This document shows positions 18,034 to 25,466 of a DNA stretch of 64,000 bases, piece by piece. The DNA comes from an uncultured Eubacteriales bacterium. Its GTDB lineage: Bacteria; Bacillota; Clostridia; Oscillospirales; Acutalibacteraceae. The DNA lies in the NCBI GenBank assembly GCA_905198155.1, contig CAJKBQ010000001.1:1-64000 (forward strand). The letters are read 5' to 3'. How positions within the stretch are numbered: the first letter of the stretch is position 1; every line of letters begins with the position of its first letter. The notes under the pieces are model-generated. The model worked only from the letters and a program-made list of their open reading frames with translations. It was not told where the DNA came from and did no database searches. Position numbers and translations under genes: made by a program.

Positions 18034-18073
18034 GCAAAAAAACCGAAAACCCTTGAAAACAAAGGCTTTCGGT
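18034..18073 (-). terminator. Terminator of tRNA-Arg
   Basis: Minus-strand stem CCGAAAGCCTT / AAGGGTTTTCGG followed by seven T residues, 9 bases beyond the tRNA 3' end. It resembles the hairpin at 1-33. Confidence 0.8.
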
Positions 18074-18081
18074 GTTGTTTG

Positions 18082-18158
18082 TGGCGTCCCTGCCCGGAAT
18101 TGAACCGGGGGCGTTCCGCTTAGGAGGCGGACCCTCTATCCTACTGAGGTACAGAGAC
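18082..18158 (-). tRNA. tRNA-Arg (anticodon CCT)
   Basis: A complete 77-base cloverleaf on the minus strand, with CCA encoded. The acceptor stem GTCTCTG pairs with CAGGGAC. The D stem is CCTC/GAGG, the anticodon stem TCCGC/GCGGA encloses loop CTCCTAA (anticodon CCT, reading AGG), and the T stem is CCCGG/CCGGG around TTCAATT. A terminator follows. Its transcript probably starts at the promoter at 18265-18293, passing first through a truncated tRNA-Arg half and a hairpin. Confidence 0.96.
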
Positions 18159-18171
18159 ATATACTTATCTT

Positions 18172-18202
18172 ATCGCTTGCCTTTTCCGCAAAGGCAAGCG
18201 AT
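18172..18202. repeat. 13-bp perfect hairpin between the tRNA remnant and the tRNA
   Basis: ATCGCTTGCCTTT (18172-18184) pairs perfectly with 18190-18202 around a 5-base loop. No T-tract follows on the minus strand, so it looks like an RNA-processing or spacer hairpin more than a terminator. Confidence 0.6.
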
Positions 18203-18212
18203 TTCGTATAAC

Positions 18213-18252
18213 CTTAGGAGGCAATTGCGCTGTCCGGCTGAGCTATGAGATC
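18213..18252 (-). pseudogene. Truncated tRNA-Arg(CCT), 5' half only
   Basis: The minus strand reads GATCTCATAGCTCAGC onward to ATTGC-CTCCTAA-G. This is an acceptor 5' strand, D arm and anticodon arm 5' side with the CCT anticodon. After position 39 the sequence (GTTATACG) no longer pairs with the anticodon stem, and there is no T arm. The D stem is also imperfect (GCTC with GCGC). It directly follows a consensus promoter. Confidence 0.7.
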
Positions 18253-18264
18253 ATACCTTTAACA

Positions 18265-18293
18265 ATTATACGGCAAAAAGAGCAATTTGTCAA
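18265..18293 (-). promoter_or_regulatory. Perfect-consensus promoter of the tRNA-Arg unit
   Basis: Minus-strand TTGACA (18288-18293), 17 bases, TATAAT (18265-18270). Initiation would fall just before the truncated tRNA half. Confidence 0.8.
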
Positions 18294-18326
18294 CCGGGAA
18301 ACCGGAATTTCAAAAGGAGTGTATTT

Positions 18327-19373
18327 ATGAATTCATCCGCAGCAGCGATCAATGCATTGCTAAACTGGTACGAATCCGCCAAACGGACGCTGCCGTGGCG
18401 CGCGGACCGCGACCCGTATCATGTGTGGGTGTCGGAAATTATGTTGCAGCAAACGCGCGTCGAAACGGTGATTCCGTACTACCAGCGGTTTCTGGCCGCA
18501 TTTCCGGACGTCCGTGCGCTGGCGGAAGCGCCGGACGAGCAGCTGCTCAAACTGTGGGAAGGCTTGGGCTATTACAGCCGGGTGCGCAATATGAAAAAGG
18601 CCGCCCAGCAAATCGAATCGGAATTCGGCGGCCAATTCCCGCAGGATCGTGCCCGGCTGCAAAAACTGGCGGGGATTGGGCCATATGTTTCCGGCGCAAT
18701 CGCGTCGATTGCGTTTGAGCAGCCCGCCCCGGCTGTGGACGGCAACGTGCTGCGCGTCGTCGCGCGCTGGACTGCTGACCCGGACGACATTGCCCAACCG
18801 GCCATGCGGCGGAAAACGGAAGCCTTTGTTGCAGCACATATGCCCGCCGGCCGGTGCGGAATGTTCACGCAGGCATTGATGGAACTGGGCGCGTGCGTGT
18901 GCGTCCCCAACGGTGCCCCGCACTGCACGGAGTGTCCCCTTCAGCCGGATTGTGCGGCGTTTGCGACCGGCCGAACGCGTACGCTGCCGGTCAAATCGCG
19001 CGCCAAACCGCGCAAAATCGAGGAACGCACGGTGCTGCTGTTCCAATCCGGCGAAAAATTTGCCCTGCGCTGCCGCCCGGCCAAAGGACTGCTGGCCGGA
19101 CTGTGGGAATTGCCGTCCTTGGATGGACATTGGACGACAGAACAATTGGCGCAGCGCTATGGCCGCATTCTGACGGAGCCGCCGGAGCCGATGGGACACG
19201 CCAGGCACATTTTTACGCACATCGAATGGCGCATGACCGGGTTCCGGCTGACGGTATACGACCCGTCCGCCCTCCCGGACGCGGCATGGTTCACGGCCGA
19301 CGAAATCCGGACGCAGCTTTCGGTGCCGACGGCATTTGCGCCGTATATGGCGCAGATTCGGCCGAAAACGTAA
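18327..19373 (+). CDS. mutY: Adenine DNA glycosylase MutY
   Basis: Removes adenine mispaired with 8-oxoguanine. The 348 residues begin with the helix-hairpin-helix glycosylase domain: catalytic Glu region SEIMLQQTRVETVIPYY, LAGIGPYVSGAIASIAF and VDGNVLRVVAR with the catalytic Asp. A [4Fe-4S] loop follows (C-x6-C-x2-C-x5-C near CVPNGAPHCTECPLQPDC). The C-terminal 120 residues form the NUDIX-like 8-oxoG recognition domain. AAAGGAG lies 8 bases before the ATG. The stop is one base from the convergent YugP-like gene's stop, with no terminator hairpin between them. Confidence 0.96.
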   Translation: MNSSAAAINALLNWYESAKRTLPWRADRDPYHVWVSEIMLQQTRVETVIPYYQRFLAAFPDVRALAEAPDEQLLKLWEGLGYYSRVRNMKKAAQQIESEFGGQFPQDRARLQKLAGIGPYVSGAIASIAFEQPAPAVDGNVLRVVARWTADPDDIAQPAMRRKTEAFVAAHMPAGRCGMFTQALMELGACVCVPNGAPHCTECPLQPDCAAFATGRTRTLPVKSRAKPRKIEERTVLLFQSGEKFALRCRPAKGLLAGLWELPSLDGHWTTEQLAQRYGRILTEPPEPMGHARHIFTHIEWRMTGFRLTVYDPSALPDAAWFTADEIRTQLSVPTAFAPYMAQIRPKT

Positions 19374-19374
19374 A

Positions 19375-20112
19375 TTACCGCCGGTCGTCCCGTCTGCCGA
19401 ACATCGTCAGCACGCGCACTAAAAACCGCAGGAAATACACCAGCGACGTCAGCAGCGATGCCAGGTATGTGAGTGCGGCTGCGGACAGTACCTTTTTGGC
19501 CGCCGGCAGTTCCTCCTGCGTCAAAATCCCTTCGGACACCAGCATCCGCGCCGCGCGGCGGCTGGCGTCCAGCTCCACAGGCAGTGTGACCAGCGCAAAC
19601 AGGAACGAACTGCCATACAGCAGCACGCCGACCATGGCAATCTGGAACCCCAGGTCCGGGTTTGCAGCCGATGCGGCGCTGTCCAGCAGCAGTCCAATCA
19701 GTACCAGCGGGAATGCCAAGTTGGACCCAAAGCTCACGACCGGTACCAGCGCGGTGCGGATGTTATAGAACAAATATCCGTTCTGCCGCTGCACAACGTG
19801 TCCCATCTCGTGCCCGGCAACCGCCACGGCGGCGACCGAATTGCTGCCGTATGTGCTGTCAGACAAATTCACAATCGCTTTCCCCGGATTGTAGTGGTCA
19901 GTCAGCGACCCGCTGACGCGCCCGATGGAAATGCCGCCCACCTGGTTGGCGCGCATCAGCTGCGCGGCGGCCTCAGCACCCGTCATCCCGGACCGGCACC
20001 GGACGGCCGAATATTTGGCAAAAGTGGTGCGCACTTTTCCGCTTGCCACCGCGGAAAACCCCATGCACAGGATCATCGCGCCCAAAAACCAGAAATAATC
20101 GTTCCAATACAT
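19375..20112 (-). CDS. YugP-like membrane zinc metallopeptidase
   Basis: A membrane protein of 245 residues in the Zn_peptidase_2 (YugP) family. The zinc motif HEMGHVVQ lies near residue 100. Hydrophobic segments are at the N-terminus (about 5-20) and at roughly 120-145, 155-175 and 215-235. The conserved YugP pattern GMTGAEAAAQLM and the DHYNPG region precede the zinc site. Function is unknown; a role in membrane protein turnover is assumed for the family. GGAG lies 8 bases before the ATG. Confidence 0.9.
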   Translation of the reverse strand: MYWNDYFWFLGAMILCMGFSAVASGKVRTTFAKYSAVRCRSGMTGAEAAAQLMRANQVGGISIGRVSGSLTDHYNPGKAIVNLSDSTYGSNSVAAVAVAGHEMGHVVQRQNGYLFYNIRTALVPVVSFGSNLAFPLVLIGLLLDSAASAANPDLGFQIAMVGVLLYGSSFLFALVTLPVELDASRRAARMLVSEGILTQEELPAAKKVLSAAALTYLASLLTSLVYFLRFLVRVLTMFGRRDDRR

Positions 20113-20196
20113 TCAATCCGCTCCATTCATGCAGAATATCATATATTATATCATGAATCGAGGATTCATACAAGTGTCCGGTGTGAACGGACTGTA

Positions 20197-20235
20197 AAAT
20201 CAGATGCAGCCCGTTTTCGAGCCGCATCTGATTTT
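20197..20235. terminator. Terminator below the 680-residue protein gene
   Basis: Stem AAAATCAGATGC (20197-20208) with GCATCTGATTTT (20224-20235). A and T tracts flank both sides, so it can act on both strands. It sits 4 bases past the minus-strand stop. Confidence 0.7.
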
Positions 20236-20239
20236 TCCG

Positions 20240-22282
20240 TCATATCCGGATGCAAACCCCGTCTGCGCCCGGAATCTCCATGTTCGAAAATGTCTGTGCC
20301 TCGGACGCCGGGTTCCACACAATCCGATAATCCAGCCCGTCCTGCCCGCGTACCACGACCGACCACAGCGTGGTTCCGGGCACGGTGTGCATGGCTTCCG
20401 GAACCGGCTGCGCGCCGCCGACGGTCAGCATCGCCCCAATGGTGAACAGCTCGGTGTCCTTTTCGTAAAATTGCGGTTCCGTTTTCGGCGCAATGACCCA
20501 TTCGTCGCAATGCAGCATCCCGCGTTCCTGATACGGCGCGAATTTTGCGCTGATGTGCAGACCGATTTGCCGGTACGGCGGCCGATGCAGCGTGAACGGC
20601 TGTCCGTCCAGCGATTGCAGCGTCAGCTTGCCGTCGATGGAAACCGCGCACCGATCCGGCGCCCAATCGTAATCGCGGCGGAACTGATTGAATACGTCGT
20701 TCGGAATCAGCAGCCGGAGCGGCCACACAGCACGGGTGTGCATATTTTTGCAGGCCGTTCCGCGCTGCATGGTGACGACGGTCGCCCCGTCCGGCAGCGC
20801 CGCAAATACCAGCTGCACGCGCATGATGTCCTCGCAATCGGCCTGCTCTGTCAGCAGCAGTTCCTCGTGAATGTGGTACCACCCGGCCGTGATGAACCCG
20901 CCGGGGAAGGCATGAATCTTGTAAGTTTCGGCCACCGGATTGCGGAACGCGCCGTCGCCTGCTGCAGTACTGACCAGATTGCCCTGCCATTCTGCCATCG
21001 AGCTGTCGTCGGTCGGTACACACAACCCGGTCGGGCCTTCGCCGCCGCACCAGGTGAAAGCAGCGATGCGCCGGGCACTGCGTGTGAAGCAGGCGCCGAA
21101 TGTCGGATCATGCCATTCCGACCGCGCATTCGGAGGGATTTGGCCGGCCGATTCCATGCCGTAATGCAGCACAAACGCCAGCGATACGGCGCGATCCGAT
21201 TCCAGCCGAGTGTAATACAGCGGCGAACGTTCCCGAAACAGCTCCGCCCGGTTTTTCAGGAAACTGCCGTCCCCGTTGTACCGGCATTCCGTTTCCAGCA
21301 ATTTGCACCACCCGGCCATCCAGCTGGACACGTCTTCGCCCAAATAATCCGCCGCCCAGCCCAGCACCGGCAGTAAATAGTCCTGGCAATAGCAGTACCG
21401 CACGCGCGTATCGCCGCCGATTCGGCACAGCCGTCCGTCCGGGAAAATCAGGCTTTTTACCAGCTGCCACAATGCAATGCTGTGACGATAGATATATTCC
21501 GGCGGGGCAACCCTACGCCGTTTCAGCGAAAAATGCAGCATCGCCAATTGCGACAGCGTGATGACCATGTACCCGATGTTCAGGTATCCGTGGTGATTCA
21601 GTCCGTACGATTCCGTAAAGTTTGCGCCCACAAACCGTTCCGATTCCGGTTTTCCGTCCACATCGTCCCCGGACTGCGCATCCGACGGAACGGAGATGGC
21701 GTTTGCCAGAAAATCGGCTGCTTTTTCGCGGTATTGCGCCGCGTGCGGCGCATCCGGGTCGCACAGCGCCACGCGCAGCAGCAGCGCACCGTTCCACCAG
21801 TTGGACTCCGGCTTGTTGCTCACCCGGTCAAATCCCGCAATCACCGGAACCGTCAGCTGATGGTCGGCCTCATCCCGCAGCAGCTTTTGCAGCCGTGCGC
21901 GGTCATCCGCGGTCAAACAGGCGTCAATCGCTTCAATCCCGCACATCATCCGTTCCAGCCCCAAAATGCTGATCCATGTCCGCCCCCATCGCGGTACATC
22001 CGGGCTGGTCAGCGGATAATCGCCGGTGTGATGCGTCCGCAGCGAATAGCGCAGCATCCCCAGCGCGCAGCGCAGCGCGTCCGCGTCGCCGGTTTGCGCG
22101 CCGTATACCGCAAAAGCGGCGAACGCTTTCTGATTGGTTTGCACGCCCCAGCCGTTGCTGCCGTCGCCGTAGTAGCAAAGTTCCGGCGCATCCGCCTGCC
22201 AGTGCAGCTCCGGCGTCATCCGCCTGACCCAATTTCCCAGCAACCCCAGGATTCGTTTTTCGGCGTTTTCGTTGGTCTGCAT
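20240..22282 (-). CDS. Large uncharacterised protein, polysaccharide-lyase-like architecture
   Basis: A 680-residue protein I cannot assign with confidence. The first 400 residues are helical with repeated aromatic motifs (SNGWGVQTNQKAFAAFAVYG, SNWWNGALLLRVAL, SYGLNHHGYLNIGYM), consistent with an alpha/alpha toroid. The rest is beta-rich with FTWCGGEGPTGLCVPTDDSS and FPGGFITAGWYHIHEELLL, like the beta-sandwich of heparinase-type lyases. It has no signal peptide. An AAGGA site 9 bases before the ATG at 22282 fixes the start. It is divergent from an AraC regulator, suggesting inducible use of a polysaccharide fragment. Confidence 0.65.
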   Translation of the reverse strand: MQTNENAEKRILGLLGNWVRRMTPELHWQADAPELCYYGDGSNGWGVQTNQKAFAAFAVYGAQTGDADALRCALGMLRYSLRTHHTGDYPLTSPDVPRWGRTWISILGLERMMCGIEAIDACLTADDRARLQKLLRDEADHQLTVPVIAGFDRVSNKPESNWWNGALLLRVALCDPDAPHAAQYREKAADFLANAISVPSDAQSGDDVDGKPESERFVGANFTESYGLNHHGYLNIGYMVITLSQLAMLHFSLKRRRVAPPEYIYRHSIALWQLVKSLIFPDGRLCRIGGDTRVRYCYCQDYLLPVLGWAADYLGEDVSSWMAGWCKLLETECRYNGDGSFLKNRAELFRERSPLYYTRLESDRAVSLAFVLHYGMESAGQIPPNARSEWHDPTFGACFTRSARRIAAFTWCGGEGPTGLCVPTDDSSMAEWQGNLVSTAAGDGAFRNPVAETYKIHAFPGGFITAGWYHIHEELLLTEQADCEDIMRVQLVFAALPDGATVVTMQRGTACKNMHTRAVWPLRLLIPNDVFNQFRRDYDWAPDRCAVSIDGKLTLQSLDGQPFTLHRPPYRQIGLHISAKFAPYQERGMLHCDEWVIAPKTEPQFYEKDTELFTIGAMLTVGGAQPVPEAMHTVPGTTLWSVVVRGQDGLDYRIVWNPASEAQTFSNMEIPGADGVCIRI

Positions 22283-22387
22283 TCGTTTTCCGTCCTTCCA
22301 AATCGGTTTTGGTTTCATTATACACCGCTGTGTCTGCGCAGAATATACGAATCCGCGCAAAAAATAGGCGAAATGTTTCACTGCGGC

Positions 22388-22416
22388 TGGACAAGGAAAC
22401 AGAATTCTGCTATAAT
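22388..22416 (+). promoter_or_regulatory. Predicted promoter of the second AraC gene
   Basis: TGGACA (22388-22393), 17 bases, TATAAT (22411-22416), 34 bases before the TTG start. Confidence 0.65.
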
Positions 22417-22449
22417 ATAAAAAGCTTTGAGCAAAGGAGGCAAACGGAG

Positions 22450-23316
22450 TTGGCCTATGTACCGATGACACCCATTTGCGGGCTGCGCAGCGAATCCGGC
22501 GCACCGCAGCTGGAATTGGGGCGCGAGCAGCTGACGCTTCCGGCTATGGCGCCGTCCCAGCGCTATGCCGACCGGTATCACGTGCAAAGCTACTACGAAT
22601 TGATCTTTTTCGTGCGCGGCACGCGCCTGATCCGCGTAGGCAATCAGGCGTATTCGTGCGGGCCGGGGTCAATTATCGCCATGAACCCGGACGAGCCGCA
22701 CTGCGGATTCACGGACGTCCCGGTGACGTACGACCGTTATGTGCTGCACATTTATCCCGACGCGCTCCTGCCGTTTACCGATTCGACCCGGCTGCTGCGC
22801 TGTTTTCTGCACCGCCCATACTGCCAGAACAATCTGCTGGAACTGCCGCCCGATGCGCGGAGCGAAGCATTCCGGCTGATCGCCGAGGCGCACCTGCTCC
22901 GGACTGCGGATGTGCCGCAATGCTATTTCATCCTGCTGCGGCTGCTTGCGCTGCTGGGGCGCGCATGCCCCAATCTGCACCCGCAGACGCAGCATCCGGC
23001 GCTGCTGCAACAGATTTTGCAGGCCATCGGCCGCGACGACGGCACCATGACAGTAGCGTCGCTTGCCCGGAATTTTGGCATGAGCCGAACGGCGCTGTGG
23101 CGGTTGTTCCGGTCGTATTTCAATGTTTCGCCGCAGCAATATCTGCAAATGCAGCGCCTTGCGCACGCCGAGCGGCTGCTGCGCAGCGGCAGCAATGTTA
23201 CCGAAGCGTGCTTGGCGGCCGGCTGCGGCGAGTGCTCCCGTTTCATCGTCCACTTCCGCAAAGTCTACGGCGCTACGCCGCTTCAATATCAAAAATCAAG
23301 AAATCAAACCTCATAA
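22450..23316 (+). CDS. AraC-family transcriptional regulator
   Basis: A 288-residue regulator with an N-terminal cupin sensor (YHVQSYYELIFFVRGTRLI; GPGSIIAMNPDEPHCGF) and a C-terminal double helix-turn-helix (MTVASLARNFGMSRTALWRL; NVTEACLAAGCGECSRFIVH; ATPLQYQ). The start is TTG at 22450, 9 bases after AAAGGAGG; the first ATG (22465) is too far from the site. It is divergent from the 680-residue protein at 20240-22282, its likely target. The HelD-like gene begins 21 bases after its stop on the same strand, an unusual pairing that may mean cotranscription. Confidence 0.9.
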   Translation: MAYVPMTPICGLRSESGAPQLELGREQLTLPAMAPSQRYADRYHVQSYYELIFFVRGTRLIRVGNQAYSCGPGSIIAMNPDEPHCGFTDVPVTYDRYVLHIYPDALLPFTDSTRLLRCFLHRPYCQNNLLELPPDARSEAFRLIAEAHLLRTADVPQCYFILLRLLALLGRACPNLHPQTQHPALLQQILQAIGRDDGTMTVASLARNFGMSRTALWRLFRSYFNVSPQQYLQMQRLAHAERLLRSGSNVTEACLAAGCGECSRFIVHFRKVYGATPLQYQKSRNQTS

Positions 23317-23337
23317 CGTCAGAAAAGGAGCGTTTCC

Positions 23338-25428
23338 ATGATCCCGGAAGAAGAACTGCGTTACCTTGCGTACGCCGAAGAAAAAATCGCACAGGAACTG
23401 AACAAATACGGCGACGATCAGGCCGACCTGAAACAAGATCTGTACGAAAAGCGCAAATACCTGTGGCAGGAACTGGTCGGCGCAGAGCGCGCGATTCAGG
23501 ACCGGTACGAGCGCACGGCCCAGGAGTCGGACATTGCGGCCGCCGAAAAAACGCTGACCGAAGCGCAGCTGCAAGCCCATCGGCTGAAAAAACTGCGCGA
23601 CATCCCGTATTTTGCGCGCGTCGATTTCCGCGAGGACGGATATTCATCAGAATCATTTTATATTGGCAAGTTTGGTCTGACGGATATGGAAAATTTCGAC
23701 CAGGTCATCTGCGACTGGCGCAGCGACGTGGCGGCGCTGTACTACAATTTTGAGCCGGGCGCAGCATCGTTCGACTGCCCCAACGGCACTGTCCGCGGCG
23801 AGCTGACGCGCAAGCGCCAGTTCCAAATCGAGCGGGGGGAGATGCTCGGCTGTTTCGATACCGAACGCTCGATTCAAGACCAGTTTTTGCAGCGCATCCT
23901 TGGCGCGCACGCCGGGGAGCAGATGAAAACCATCGTCGATTCCATCCAGAAAAGCCAGGACGAAATTATCCGCGACACCGCCCATTCCGTCGTCATCATC
24001 GAAGGCTGCGCCGGCAGCGGCAAAACCTCGGTCGCACTGCACCGGATTGCCTATCTGCTGTATCACGCGCGCAGCAGCCTGTCGGCGTCCGAATGCATGA
24101 TCTTTTCGCCGAACACCCTGTTTGAAGACTATATCGCGTCTGTGCTGCCGGATCTGGGCGAAGATCGCGTGTGGCAGACGACGTTTGCCGACTTTGCGGC
24201 GGAGGTGCTGGGCGAGCGCTTTGAAGTCCGGACATTTCTGGACGCCGTGTCCGGCGCAGGGGAGCCGCACCAGACCGAAAAAGGCACCCGCGATTTTGCC
24301 CTGCGCCTCCGCGCCGCCGCGGATGCGTTTGAATCGTCCATCACCTTTGACGACATCGTCATCGAAGGCGAAACGCTGCTGACCGCCGAGGCGCAGCGCG
24401 AACGCTTTATCCAAAACCGGAAAACGCTGTCGTACCGTCAAAGCATCGGCCGGCTGAAAACACAGATCGTAAATGACCTGCGCCAGAACGCCAAGGCCAT
24501 CCGCAAGCGCATTTCCGCGCGGTTGATCGAAGAAAACGGTCTCAGCGCATACCTGTCGCAAAAAGACCTGATGCTCAACGCCCGGCTGGACGCGATTCAC
24601 CAGGAGCAAACGCTGCTGCACGCGTTCGACGCGCGCTACCTGCCGGACTGCGTAACGCTGTACGGCGCGCAGCTGGCGGGAATTTTCGGGGATGCCGAAG
24701 CCGAGGCCTTCCGCGCCCGCTGTGCATCCGGTCACATGGACTTTTCCGACGCCGGACCGGTGCTGTATTTGATGATCCGGCTGGGAATGCTCACGCGCAG
24801 CGACCGAATCCGCCAGATCGTTATTGACGAAGCACAGGACTATTCCGAACTGCAATATATGCTCCTGCTGGAGCTGTACCCGCACGCGCGGTTTACCGTG
24901 TTGGGCGACGCAGCGCAGTCGCTGGCCGACTGCGGTCACTTTGCCGAAGCGCTGCTGCGCGCCGAAGGCCGTACCTGCGCGCACTATACGCTGGACGTGA
25001 ACTACCGCAGCTCGCAGGAAATCGTCGATTACACCAATCAACTGGCCGGAAAAACGCTTTGCCGCGCCGTCGCGCGCTCCGCCGGCCCTGTGCAGACCCG
25101 TACGCTGCCGGAATCGGAATTACCGGCCGCTGTCGCCGCATTTTTGGACGAGGGCGCCGAAACAGAGCTGGCGGCCATCGTGTGTGCCGATGCGGCGGAC
25201 TGCGAGTGGATTTTCCGCGCGCTGCACCGGGACGATACCTGCCTCCTCCTGCATGAATTCGCCGCGCGCAACCGCCGCGTCTGCGTGATGCCTGTCGCGC
25301 TGGCCAAAGGGTTGGAGTTCGACCGCGTAGCGGTGGTCACACGCAGCGGATCCTGGACGGCCGGCCGGATGTATGTGGCCTGCACCCGCGCATTGCATCA
25401 TCTGGCCGTTCTGACGGCGGAGCAGTAA
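23338..25428 (+). CDS. HelD-like superfamily 1 ATPase
   Basis: A 696-residue UvrD-related motor protein of the HelD type, known in Bacillota for stripping and recycling stalled RNA polymerase. The first 90 residues form a charged coiled coil (EELRYLAYAEEKIAQELNKY onward), the arm that enters the polymerase channel in HelD. Walker A GCAGSGKT is at residues 223-230, Walker B reads VIDEAQDYSELQ, and motif VI-like VACTRALHHLAVL closes the protein. AAAGGAG lies 8 bases before the ATG. It is followed 38 bases later by the nuclease-helicase fusion. Confidence 0.85.
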   Translation: MIPEEELRYLAYAEEKIAQELNKYGDDQADLKQDLYEKRKYLWQELVGAERAIQDRYERTAQESDIAAAEKTLTEAQLQAHRLKKLRDIPYFARVDFREDGYSSESFYIGKFGLTDMENFDQVICDWRSDVAALYYNFEPGAASFDCPNGTVRGELTRKRQFQIERGEMLGCFDTERSIQDQFLQRILGAHAGEQMKTIVDSIQKSQDEIIRDTAHSVVIIEGCAGSGKTSVALHRIAYLLYHARSSLSASECMIFSPNTLFEDYIASVLPDLGEDRVWQTTFADFAAEVLGERFEVRTFLDAVSGAGEPHQTEKGTRDFALRLRAAADAFESSITFDDIVIEGETLLTAEAQRERFIQNRKTLSYRQSIGRLKTQIVNDLRQNAKAIRKRISARLIEENGLSAYLSQKDLMLNARLDAIHQEQTLLHAFDARYLPDCVTLYGAQLAGIFGDAEAEAFRARCASGHMDFSDAGPVLYLMIRLGMLTRSDRIRQIVIDEAQDYSELQYMLLLELYPHARFTVLGDAAQSLADCGHFAEALLRAEGRTCAHYTLDVNYRSSQEIVDYTNQLAGKTLCRAVARSAGPVQTRTLPESELPAAVAAFLDEGAETELAAIVCADAADCEWIFRALHRDDTCLLLHEFAARNRRVCVMPVALAKGLEFDRVAVVTRSGSWTAGRMYVACTRALHHLAVLTAEQ

Positions 25429-25466
25429 AATCCCATTCACAGCTGGAAAGGAGGCGCACGGCTTTC

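Larger units (their letters stand above)
17811..18081. other. Gene-free stretch with an orphan promoter
   Basis: About 270 AT-rich bases between the hydrolase and the tRNA. They hold a good plus-strand promoter (17872-17900) with no convincing ORF after it, and the tRNA terminator on the minus strand. The only ATG just past the promoter opens a 29-codon frame without a ribosome site. Confidence 0.5.

Noticed and set aside
17872..18123. An 83-codon ORF reading through the tRNA region
   Set aside because: Its C-terminus is the translated antisense of tRNA-Arg, a common artefact, and there is no ribosome site.
18160..18260. T-box leader upstream of the tRNA
   Set aside because: There is no T-box bulge, no specifier stem-loop pattern and no aminoacyl-tRNA or amino acid gene downstream; a truncated tRNA fits better.
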